A stretch of DNA of 64,000 bases. Source: Moraxella lacunata (GTDB lineage Bacteria > Pseudomonadota > Gammaproteobacteria > Pseudomonadales > Moraxellaceae). Where the stretch lies: assembly GCF_900453205.1 (NCBI RefSeq), contig NZ_UGQU01000001.1, positions 558,001 to 622,000 on the forward strand. The letters are read 5' to 3'. Made by a program: the position numbers and the translations under genes. Under the pieces are notes generated by a model. It ran no database searches. It saw only the letters and a program-made list of their open reading frames with translations, and was not told the DNA's origin. How positions within the stretch are numbered: the first letter of the stretch is position 1; every line of letters starts with the position of its first letter. Shown here one piece after another: positions 8,465 to 16,126 of this stretch.

Positions 8465-9049
8465 TTAGTCAATACGCTTGCCTGTTTTGTCTATATAAAA
8501 TTCTTCGCCGTTTAGCATTACTGGGACTTTATTATTTTCAAAATTACCAGCATAATCATATTTAATAGGAATAACTATCTTACCCGTTTTATCCATAAAT
8601 CCCCATTTTTCATTTTGCTTAACCTTTGCCAAACTTCCTAAAAATTTGCCAATATAATCATATTGGGTAGGGATAATCACTTTGCCCGTCTTGTTAATAT
8701 ATCCCCACTTATTATTTTGTTCAACACTTGCCAGGCCGTCTGAAAAGCTCCAAGCAAAATCGTATTGAATGGGAATAATTACTTCGCCTGTTTTATCAAT
8801 AAATCCCCATTTGTCGTTTTGTTTAACACTCGCCAAGCCCTCTTCAAAACCCCAAGTCAAATCATACTGAACGGGAATGACTATCTTGCCTGTTTTATCA
8901 ACAAAACCGTATTTTTTGTTTTTCTGTACAATCGCCAAATCATCTATTAAACAATCAACCAAATCATATCCCATTACCTGCGGTTTTTCGCACGCTAAAG
9001 CAGATAAGGGCAAAAGGGATAGGGCAACAATAAGGGGCTTGATATTCAT
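8465..9049 (-). CDS. Secreted WG-repeat protein
   Basis: The 194-residue product has a signal peptide (MNIKPLIVALSLLPLSALAC, cleavage near residue 19) followed by five WG-type repeats of about 30 residues, each with a KWGFIDKTGKVIIPIQYD-like core. The last repeat is degenerate (EEFYIDKTGKRID). WG repeats form beta-hairpin folds found in many secreted bacterial proteins; their ligands are mostly unknown. The Cys after the Ala could also make it a lipoprotein, but the lipobox LSALAC is imperfect. It has AGGAGATTATC before the ATG at 9049. The internal DNA repeats are a likely place for repeat-number variation between strains. Confidence 0.85.
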   Translation of the reverse strand: MNIKPLIVALSLLPLSALACEKPQVMGYDLVDCLIDDLAIVQKNKKYGFVDKTGKIVIPVQYDLTWGFEEGLASVKQNDKWGFIDKTGEVIIPIQYDFAWSFSDGLASVEQNNKWGYINKTGKVIIPTQYDYIGKFLGSLAKVKQNEKWGFMDKTGKIVIPIKYDYAGNFENNKVPVMLNGEEFYIDKTGKRID

Positions 9050-9213
9050 GATAATCTCCTAAAAGGCATGGGGTTATCATAATCAATTTGGGCGACATTG
9101 ACAAGCATGTTTTTCTTTTCCTATTAAGAAAAGATACATCAACCAAACCGCTATTTATTTACCACTTTTAAAGATTTATAATAGGATAAATTTTAAAAAC
9201 ATCAGGTATTTTT

Positions 9214-9903
9214 ATGATTATCCCTAGACTGTCGCACGAGCGTGGTTTTGCCGAGCATGGTTGGCTAAAAAGTCGCCATAGCTTTTCGTTTGCCGATTAT
9301 TATGACCCCAATTTTATGGGCTTTTCTGCCCTCAGAGTCATTAACGAAGACTGGATAGCCCCGAGCATGGGTTTTGGTATGCACCCACACAAGGACATGG
9401 AGATTTTGACCTATGTACTGTCAGGGGCAGTCGCCCACAAGGACAGCATGGGTAACAGCGAGACCGTGCCAGCAGGCGAGTTTCAGCTTATGTCGGCAGG
9501 GACGGGTGTGCGTCATTCGGAGTTCAACCCGAGCGACACGGACGAGCTACATTTGTACCAAATCTGGATAATGCCCAACCGCATGGGCGTAACCCCACGC
9601 TATGAGCAGGCAAGGTTTGATGAGTACATGGGCGGTACGCTAATCCTATCGCCCACAGGGGAGAGCGGGTCGTTTGTGGTGTATCAAGACACAAAACTGT
9701 GGCGGTATCAGTTGGACGGCGAGCAGAGCGTAAGCCTTGATAAAGGCAGAGCCTACTGGCTACAAATCGCCAAAGGGTCTGTTGTGATAAATGGCGAGCA
9801 GTATCAAGCAGGCGATGCGGCAGCGATGATTGATGAGAACCAAATCATCGCCCAAAGTGATGAATTTGCAGAATTTTTGTTGTTTGATTTGCCGAGGTCG
9901 TAG
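9214..9903 (+). CDS. Pirin-family cupin protein
   Basis: A 229-residue pirin. The metal site of the N-terminal cupin is visible as GMHPHKDMEI (His56, His58) and RHSEFNPSD with its His and Glu near residues 100-103. The C-terminal cupin is shorter, with KGSVVINGEQYQAGDAAAM. Family members resemble E. coli YhhW, which has quercetin 2,3-dioxygenase activity in vitro; the physiological substrate is not known. The start ATG at 9214 follows a 16-base AT-rich stretch with CAGG. It is flanked by its own terminator and is probably monocistronic. Confidence 0.9.
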   Translation: MIIPRLSHERGFAEHGWLKSRHSFSFADYYDPNFMGFSALRVINEDWIAPSMGFGMHPHKDMEILTYVLSGAVAHKDSMGNSETVPAGEFQLMSAGTGVRHSEFNPSDTDELHLYQIWIMPNRMGVTPRYEQARFDEYMGGTLILSPTGESGSFVVYQDTKLWRYQLDGEQSVSLDKGRAYWLQIAKGSVVINGEQYQAGDAAAMIDENQIIAQSDEFAEFLLFDLPRS

Positions 9904-9941
9904 GTTTGGTGTGGCGTATTTTGCCCTTTTTATTGACCTTA

Positions 9942-9972
9942 AAACAGACAAGTTTGGCTTGTCTGTTTTTTG
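9942..9972 (+). terminator. Rho-independent terminator after the pirin gene
   Basis: An 11-bp stem (aaacagacaag/cttgtctgttt) with a 5-base loop is followed by six T residues, 38 bases past the stop codon. Confidence 0.85.
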
Positions 9973-10047
9973 TTTGGGTTTTTATTTAGGGTTTAATTGA
10001 TGCATTTAAAATGAATGGAATTTAACCATTTATCAACAGTTTTCGCC

Positions 10048-10076
10048 TTGACAAAAATGAGTTTTAATCACAAAAT
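10048..10076 (+). promoter_or_regulatory. Candidate sigma-70 promoter of cydABX
   Basis: A perfect -35 box TTGACA at 10048-10053 is followed after 17 bases by CAAAAT at 10071-10076. The cydA start lies 39 bases downstream of the -10 box. Confidence 0.45.
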
Positions 10077-10115
10077 TACGCTTTTGCAACGCACACAAAA
10101 TGGCAGGAGAGCGGT

Positions 10116-11720
10116 ATGATTACCGAGTCTTTGGTGGATGTCTCACGGCTACAATTTGCCGTTACAGCATTATTTCACTTTTTGTTTATCCCTCTAACGC
10201 TTGGCATGACATGGCTACTTGTCATCATGGAGTCGGTATATGTCATCACAGGCAAAGAGATTTGGAAGGACATGACCCGATTTTGGGGCAAGCTCTTTGG
10301 CATCAACTTTGCCTTAGGCGTTACCACAGGCATTACGATGGAGTTTCAGTTTGGGACGAACTGGGCGTATTATTCGCACTATGTCGGCGATGTGTTTGGA
10401 GCCCCCCTTGCCATTGAAGGCTTGATGGCGTTTTTCTTAGAATCCACGATGGTGGGGCTGTTTTTCTTTGGCTGGGAGCGAATGAGCCGTGTGCAACATC
10501 TCATCACCACCATACTCATGGCACTGGGAACCAACCTGTCGGCTCTGTGGATTTTGATTGCCAATGGCTGGATGCAAAACCCCGTGGGAGCAGAGTTCAA
10601 CTACCTTACCATGCGTATGGAAATGACAAGCTTTACCGAGATTTTGCTAAACCCTGATGCTCAAAATAAATTTGTTCATACCGTCTCGGCAGGCTATGTG
10701 GTCGGAGCGATGTTTGTGCTGTCGGTGTCGGCTTGGTATCTGCTCAAAGGGCGTGATGTCGCCTTTGCCAAACGCAGTTTTCATGTGGCAGCCGCCTTTG
10801 GTTTTGCGTCCATTTGTAGTACCATTGTGCTGGGTGATGAGTCGGGTTACTCTATCGGACTGGCTCAGCAGACCAAACTTGCCACCATGGAAGCGATGTG
10901 GGAGACCGAGCCTGCCCCTGCCAGTTTTAATCTGGTGGCACTCATCAACGAAAAAGAAGAGAAAAACGACTGGGCGATACATATCCCCTATGCCATGGGC
11001 ATCATTGGCACACGCTCGCTAGATAAGGAGATACTAGGCATTCATGACATTAAGGAGATTAACGAAGAGCGAATCGTCAGCGGTATCTTTGCGGTGAGTG
11101 CCTTAGATGAGATGCGTGCGAGCATGGCAGACGGTAAGGCGGTCAATCCTGAGACACTGGCACAGTTTGAACATCACAAAAACGATTTGGGCTTTGGGCT
11201 ACTACTCAAAAAATACACCCATGATGTTACCCAAGCCACCCCTAACATGGTCAAATCTGCCACCAATGACACCATTCCTAGGGTAACGCCCATGTTCTGG
11301 ACGTTTCGTATCATGGTCGGTTTGGGCTTTTTGATGCTCGTATTATTTTCCTTATCGCTGTTTTTCACCATTAAGGGCAATTTTATGGACAAAAAATGGC
11401 TGTTAAAATTTGCCGTCATCATGCTCCCTGCCCCATGGATAGCCGCCGAAGCAGGTTGGTTTGTTGCCGAATATGGTCGTCAGCCGTGGACGGTATATGG
11501 CGTGTTGCCCACGCATTTGTCGGTATCTAACATCGCCATTAGTAACGTGATATGGTCGCTGATTGGCTTTGTGGTGTTTTATACCATTTTGTTTATCATT
11601 GAGATTTATCTCATGCAAAAATACGTCCGTCTGGGCCCTGCCAGTCTCGGCACAGGGCGGTATTTTGGCGAAAAAAGCGACAAAAACATCATCAACCCCA
11701 ATGAATTTAAAGGAGTATAA
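10116..11720 (+). CDS. cydA: Cytochrome bd ubiquinol oxidase subunit I
   Basis: CydA carries the three hemes and quinol site of the high-affinity bd oxidase, which reduces O2 to water without pumping protons. It opens LVDVSRLQFAVTALFHFLF with the heme b595 ligand His21, and has GRQPWTVYGVLPT near residues 451-463, the classic CydA motif. The segment between about 255 and 380, with KNDWAIHIPYAMGIIGTRSL, is the quinol-binding Q-loop. The length is 534 residues, in line with the long Q-loop form. AGGAGA precedes the ATG. CydB begins 2 bases after the stop. Operons of this kind are commonly induced by low oxygen; no operator can be named from sequence. Confidence 0.95.
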   Translation: MITESLVDVSRLQFAVTALFHFLFIPLTLGMTWLLVIMESVYVITGKEIWKDMTRFWGKLFGINFALGVTTGITMEFQFGTNWAYYSHYVGDVFGAPLAIEGLMAFFLESTMVGLFFFGWERMSRVQHLITTILMALGTNLSALWILIANGWMQNPVGAEFNYLTMRMEMTSFTEILLNPDAQNKFVHTVSAGYVVGAMFVLSVSAWYLLKGRDVAFAKRSFHVAAAFGFASICSTIVLGDESGYSIGLAQQTKLATMEAMWETEPAPASFNLVALINEKEEKNDWAIHIPYAMGIIGTRSLDKEILGIHDIKEINEERIVSGIFAVSALDEMRASMADGKAVNPETLAQFEHHKNDLGFGLLLKKYTHDVTQATPNMVKSATNDTIPRVTPMFWTFRIMVGLGFLMLVLFSLSLFFTIKGNFMDKKWLLKFAVIMLPAPWIAAEAGWFVAEYGRQPWTVYGVLPTHLSVSNIAISNVIWSLIGFVVFYTILFIIEIYLMQKYVRLGPASLGTGRYFGEKSDKNIINPNEFKGV

Positions 11721-11722
11721 CC

Positions 11723-12862
11723 ATGTTATTTGATTATGAAACCCTAAAATTCATCTGGTGGCTCATCATCGGTGTCCTGCTCATTGGCTTTGCCATCATG
11801 GACGGTCATGACATGGGCGTGTGTAGCCTATTGCCCTTTATCAGTAAAACGGACAAAGAACGGCGTGTGGTCATCAACACCATTGGCGCTCATTGGGAAG
11901 GCAATCAGGTGTGGTTTATTACCGCAGGCGGGGCGATTTTTGCTGCCCTGCCCCTGTTGTACGCCACGGCATTTAGTGGCTTTTATTGGGCGTTAATGGC
12001 GGCATTGTGGGCGTTGTTTTTTCGACCTGTGGGGTTTAAATACCGCAGCATGGTCAAAGATGAACGCTGGCGAACGGCATGGGATTGGGGGCTGTTTATC
12101 GGCTCGTTCGTCCCTGCTCTGATTTTTGGGGTGGCGTTTGGCAACTTATTTTTGGGCGTGCCATTTGGCTTTGACAATCAGCTTGTTTCTACTTATACCG
12201 GCTCGTTTTGGGGTTTATTGTCGCCCTTTGCCCTGCTCTGCGGTCTGGTGAGCGCCTTTATGATGATAACCCAAGGCGGGGTGTATCTGGCTCATCGCAC
12301 GGTCGATGACATCCAAACTCGCACCAAAAAATTAACCACCGTCTCCGCCGTCATCATGTCGGTGTTATTTGTACTGGCAGGCTTTTGGGTGGCAAATCTT
12401 GACGGCTATGTCATCACCAGTTCGGTGGACAAAAACTCCTTGATTGACCCCACAAGTAAGACCGTCATCACCGAGCAGGGGGCGTGGCTTGCCAACTTTA
12501 AGGCTCATGGAGCGTTGTGGTTATTTCCTGCCTTAGGCGTCATCATGCCTATCGTGGCGGTGCTTGTCATGAAAGCAGAACGCACCTTGACTGCCTTTGT
12601 GTTGTCTAGCGTGGGCGTGCTTGGGGTAATTATGACCGCAGGGGTCGCCTTATTCCCCTTTTATATGCCGTCATCGTCCGACCCCCGTTCAAGCCTGACC
12701 GTATGGGACAGCACGTCCAGTCAGCTCACGCTCATGGTGATGGTCTATGTGGTGGTCTTTATCCTACCTGTGGTGGTCAGCTACACAAGCTGGGCGTACG
12801 CCATCATGCGAGGCAAAGTTACCAAAGCCTACATCAAAGAGAACGAACATACACTATATTAG
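11723..12862 (+). CDS. cydB: Cytochrome bd ubiquinol oxidase subunit II
   Basis: CydB is the non-heme structural partner of CydA. The 379-residue protein has eight or nine hydrophobic segments. It begins with LKFIWWLIIGVLLIGFAIMD followed by GHDMGV (family: GFDLGVG), and shows GAHWEGNQVWFITAGGAIFAA near residues 54-74, both diagnostic. It lies 2 bases after cydA with AAAGGAG overlapping the cydA end, and cydX follows after 10 bases, so the three are one operon. Confidence 0.95.
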   Translation: MLFDYETLKFIWWLIIGVLLIGFAIMDGHDMGVCSLLPFISKTDKERRVVINTIGAHWEGNQVWFITAGGAIFAALPLLYATAFSGFYWALMAALWALFFRPVGFKYRSMVKDERWRTAWDWGLFIGSFVPALIFGVAFGNLFLGVPFGFDNQLVSTYTGSFWGLLSPFALLCGLVSAFMMITQGGVYLAHRTVDDIQTRTKKLTTVSAVIMSVLFVLAGFWVANLDGYVITSSVDKNSLIDPTSKTVITEQGAWLANFKAHGALWLFPALGVIMPIVAVLVMKAERTLTAFVLSSVGVLGVIMTAGVALFPFYMPSSSDPRSSLTVWDSTSSQLTLMVMVYVVVFILPVVVSYTSWAYAIMRGKVTKAYIKENEHTLY

Positions 12863-12872
12863 GAGACAACTC

Positions 12873-13004
12873 ATGTGGTATTTTGCGTGGATATTGGGCT
12901 TGGGCTTTGCTGTGCTGTTGGCGATTATCAGTGCCGTGTGGGTGGAGTTTGAAGACAGCCGAGAAGAGGCGTTTTATGGTAAGGATAAGGAGCGTGATGA
13001 TTAG
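12873..13004 (+). CDS. cydX: Cytochrome bd accessory subunit CydX
   Basis: This 43-residue protein begins MWYFAWILGLGFAVLLAII, a single transmembrane helix, followed by VWVEFEDSREE. This is the CydX/YbgT pattern, in which the conserved Trp-Tyr start and a Glu near residue 25 dock against the heme subunit to stabilise the oxidase. AGGAGA precedes the ATG at 12873. It lies in frame inside a longer open frame that starts at 12747, but the upstream part overlaps cydB out of frame and is not coding. Confidence 0.9.
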   Translation: MWYFAWILGLGFAVLLAIISAVWVEFEDSREEAFYGKDKERDD

Positions 13005-13030
13005 ATGCGTTTTTTACGTTAACTTCAACC

Positions 13031-13240
13031 TTAACTTAACATATATTGATTATTGGGTGATTGGTTGTGGATTTGTAGGGGCAAATCACATTTGCCCTGT
13101 GATAAAGTCTTGATTTTTAGGCGAACAAATTGCCCCTACACGCCCAAATTTTAACATATATCTTTATTGAGCAATACCATTTTTTAAACTGTCTGGGCAA
13201 ATATGATTTTCCCTTGATAAATCAATTACTTATATAATAC
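13031..13240 (-). repeat. Family 2 repeat, full and uninterrupted, reverse orientation
   Basis: Read on the minus strand it gives GGTATTGCTCAATAAAGATA then TATGTTAAAATTTGGGCGTG, TAGGGGCAATTTGTTCGCC, AAAAATCAAGACTTTATCAC, AGGGCAAATGTGATTTGCCC and CTACAAATCCAC, matching the forward copy at 19435. Two internal palindromes are evident. This is the empty-site form of the TA that is occupied at 3358 and 24326. It fills most of the 323-base gap between cydX and fruA, together with two terminators. Confidence 0.75.
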
Positions 13241-13256
13241 AGCCATAAAATCAAAC

Positions 13257-13283
13257 ATCGGACAAAATATTGTCCGATTTTTC
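13257..13283 (+). terminator. Rho-independent terminator for cydABX
   Basis: The stem atcggaca/tgtccgat with a 6-base loop is followed by five T residues, reading in the cyd direction. Confidence 0.75.
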
Positions 13284-13297
13284 ACAATCCCAATAAC

Positions 13298-13325
13298 AAA
13301 CCCTGCCAACAGACAGGGTTTTTAT
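13298..13325. terminator. Terminator at the end of the fru operon
   Basis: The hairpin aaaccctg/cagggttt has a T run on the plus strand and a weaker one on the minus strand. It begins three bases beyond the fruA stop and may act on both transcripts. Confidence 0.65.
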
Positions 13326-13327
13326 CA

Positions 13328-15004
13328 TTATGCCACCGCTTTTTGTGGTTCTTTTTGGCGAATAAAGGCATACAGTATACCAGTTACCAGACTACCGACC
13401 GTAATAGCCACCAGATACATGAGTGGTTGTGAGACGAACGGTATCACAAACAGTCCGCCATGCGGTGCTTGCAGCCCGATACCAAGCCCCATAGAAATCG
13501 CCCCTGCCAATGCCCCACCAACCACGGACGCGATAATCACACGAGCAGGGTCAGCCGCCACAAAAGGCAATGCCCCTTCTGAGATAAAGCACAGACCCAA
13601 CACAAAGGACGCTTTGCCGGCGTTACGCTGATTGTCATTGAACTTATTTTTGGCAATCCACGTCGCTATCGCCATGCCAATGGGTGGCACCATGCCCCCT
13701 GCCATTGCCGCCGCAATCGGTGTAAACACCCCTGAGGCAATCATACCCACCGAGAACGTATAAGCTGCCTTATTCACAGGGCCACCCATGTCGGTACACA
13801 TCATCGCCCCCAAAATCAGCCCTAAGATAATGGCATTGGTGTCATTCATGGTTTTTAGCCACTCGGTTAGGGCGGTCATGAGTGCCGCCACAGGCGGATT
13901 AATGGCATAGACCATGAGCAGACCAACGATGAGCGAACCCAATAACGGCAATATCAAAATCGGCTTTAAGGACGTCAAACTGGCAGGTAGTTTGATGACA
14001 TCATTTAAAAACTTGACCGTATAACCTGTCAAAAAACCAGCAATGATACCGCCTAAAATCCCTGCCCCTGCGGTATTGGCAAGCATACCACCAATCAGAC
14101 CCACCGCCAAACCGGGGCGGTCAGCGATAGAGTAAGCCACATAGCCGGCAAACACCGCTATCATCAAGGCGAACGCACCACCGCCACCGATGTCCATAAG
14201 TGCTTTGGGTAAGCCAAAGGCAATGCTCTCATCTTTAAAGGCTTCCACGCCAAACATAAAGGACATGGCAATGAGCAACCCACCTGCCACCACGAGTGGC
14301 AACATATGCGACACGCCTGTCATTAGGTGCTTATACAGCCCCTTTTTCTCATCGCTCTCGCCTGCCGTACTTGCACTTTGGGTGCCACCATAGACACTTG
14401 CTTGATGAAAGGCTTTGGCAAATTCTTGCTCGGTTTTTTTGAGTGCCAACCCTGTGGACGTGCGGTACATTTTTTTGCCACTAAATTTGGACAAATCCAC
14501 GTCAATATCCGCCGCCACAAACACCAAATCCGCCTGTGCCACTTCGTCTGCCGTAATGGCATTACCCACGCCAACCTGCCCACGGGTCTCCACCTTGATG
14601 TTCCAACCCTGTGCTTTGGCATAGTTCTCAATGGCTTCTGCCGACATAAAGGTGTGAGCCACCCCTGTCGGGCAAGCAGTTACCGCCACGATGTTACGCA
14701 CCGACGAAGTTGCCGACTTTAAAACCGCTTGGTCGGTTTGGGTAGGCGTAAGCAGTGCATTTAAATAATCCACATTGCCAAATTTGGCTGAGTCAAGCTC
14801 GTGCTGATTTAGATAAATGACCTGCTTGGTACTGGCTCGCTCATCATCAGTGATGACAACGCTCACACCATGAGCGGTGTTTTTGTCTGTAGTAAATTGT
14901 GCGTCAATGCCATTTTTTTGCAAACTGGCAACCAACTGCTTGGCAATGAGCAAGCCATAAGCAGAATTATCCGCCACGCTAATGGCATAAGTTTTGTTTG
15001 TCAT
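13328..15004 (-). CDS. fruA: Fructose PTS permease, subunits IIB and IIC
   Basis: FruA takes up fructose and delivers it as fructose 1-phosphate. Residues 1-90 form a degenerate IIB-like domain without an active Cys. Residues 103-205 are the true IIB domain with ACPTGVAHTFM, whose Cys111 is phosphorylated. From about residue 228 the IIC membrane domain follows, with GGLLIAMSFMFG and ADRPGLAVGLIGG. The length of 558 residues matches E. coli FruA (563). It is the last gene of fruB-fruK-fruA, 140 bases after fruK; that gap is AT-rich with no clear signal except possible transcript processing. The start ATG at 15004 follows a weak TAGGG. Confidence 0.95.
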   Translation of the reverse strand: MTNKTYAISVADNSAYGLLIAKQLVASLQKNGIDAQFTTDKNTAHGVSVVITDDERASTKQVIYLNQHELDSAKFGNVDYLNALLTPTQTDQAVLKSATSSVRNIVAVTACPTGVAHTFMSAEAIENYAKAQGWNIKVETRGQVGVGNAITADEVAQADLVFVAADIDVDLSKFSGKKMYRTSTGLALKKTEQEFAKAFHQASVYGGTQSASTAGESDEKKGLYKHLMTGVSHMLPLVVAGGLLIAMSFMFGVEAFKDESIAFGLPKALMDIGGGGAFALMIAVFAGYVAYSIADRPGLAVGLIGGMLANTAGAGILGGIIAGFLTGYTVKFLNDVIKLPASLTSLKPILILPLLGSLIVGLLMVYAINPPVAALMTALTEWLKTMNDTNAIILGLILGAMMCTDMGGPVNKAAYTFSVGMIASGVFTPIAAAMAGGMVPPIGMAIATWIAKNKFNDNQRNAGKASFVLGLCFISEGALPFVAADPARVIIASVVGGALAGAISMGLGIGLQAPHGGLFVIPFVSQPLMYLVAITVGSLVTGILYAFIRQKEPQKAVA

Positions 15005-15144
15005 AGGGTTTGCCTATTTTTATTTTTAAATTTTTAAATTTTAATGCTTAACATGAGTATGATTAAGACAGTTTTATCAAGGCAAATCAATCTGCCTTAT
15101 ACCTAATTTTTTAAAATGCGTTTTTAAACTGCCTTCAACTTAGA

Positions 15145-16125
15145 TTAAGCCAATTTTTCCACAGACACTTGTCCAATTAGGTCATTTAGCACGTCCTGTT
15201 CTGGCACTTTAAAGCCAATGATAGAGACCGCATGAGCCGATAATGCAGTGGCACGCACTAACGCCGTCTGTGGCTCGTCATTGGCTAATAACCCAAAAAT
15301 CATGCCTGCCACAAAGGTATCGCCTGCTCCGACTGTGCTTTTGATTTTCATGGTTGGCGGAACGGCACGATACAGCTCACGAGTCTCGCCATGACGTCTT
15401 AGCCAATGTACGCCCCGCTCGCCCATAGACACAAAAATATGTTCAATATCACTGTGAATCTCATCAAAAAGTGCCACCTGCTCATCTAGACTCTCAACAG
15501 GCACGCCAAAGACTTCGGTCAGCTCATCGGTGTTGGGCTTGATGAGCCATAACGGATACCGCATGGCGATTTTTAGAGCCTCGCCACTGACATCAACCGC
15601 CACTTTGCCGTGGATATTTGTCAGCAGAGCAAGCAAATGGTCAAAGTCAGGCAAACCAAAACCCGTCGCCAAACTGCCAGCAATCAGCACCGCATCACAG
15701 GCAGGGGCAAGCTCTGCCACCTGCTCAAAAAAGTGCAGTTTGTCCGTCTCGGTCACCACAAAGCCCTGACCATTGACATCTGTGGTACGACCGATACCAT
15801 CGACCACATCGGCAAGTTTAATGTTGGTGCGAGTAATGCCTGCCACTCGCACAAAGCTGTCAGTAACCCAACCTAGATTCTCGCTGTGGTTTAGAGCATC
15901 ACGCTCATCAAAGAGTCGGTTAAAAATACCGTCATTGTCACCACCCAAAAACCCTGTGGCAACGGCATTCACGCCCAAATCCGCCAAAATTTGAGCAGCG
16001 TTTAGACCTTTGCCCGCAGCATCCATCTGACTGGATAAGGCACGATTCACCGCCCCCAGTGTTAGCATATCAAGACTGACCGTCATGTCAATGGCAGGGT
16101 TTAGGGTAATACAAAGCACTTGCAT
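15145..16125 (-). CDS. fruK: 1-phosphofructokinase FruK
   Basis: FruK phosphorylates fructose 1-phosphate to the 1,6-bisphosphate. The 326-residue PfkB-type protein begins ITLNPAIDMTVSLD, has AAGKGLNAAQILADLG near residues 37-52 (sugar-binding GKG motif) and the C-terminal STVGAGDTFVAGM motif near 264-276, with the catalytic Asp. It begins 1 base after the fruB stop, so translation is probably coupled. The product of FruA is its substrate, completing the fructose route into glycolysis. Confidence 0.94.
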   Translation of the reverse strand: MQVLCITLNPAIDMTVSLDMLTLGAVNRALSSQMDAAGKGLNAAQILADLGVNAVATGFLGGDNDGIFNRLFDERDALNHSENLGWVTDSFVRVAGITRTNIKLADVVDGIGRTTDVNGQGFVVTETDKLHFFEQVAELAPACDAVLIAGSLATGFGLPDFDHLLALLTNIHGKVAVDVSGEALKIAMRYPLWLIKPNTDELTEVFGVPVESLDEQVALFDEIHSDIEHIFVSMGERGVHWLRRHGETRELYRAVPPTMKIKSTVGAGDTFVAGMIFGLLANDEPQTALVRATALSAHAVSIIGFKVPEQDVLNDLIGQVSVEKLA

Positions 16126-16126
16126 A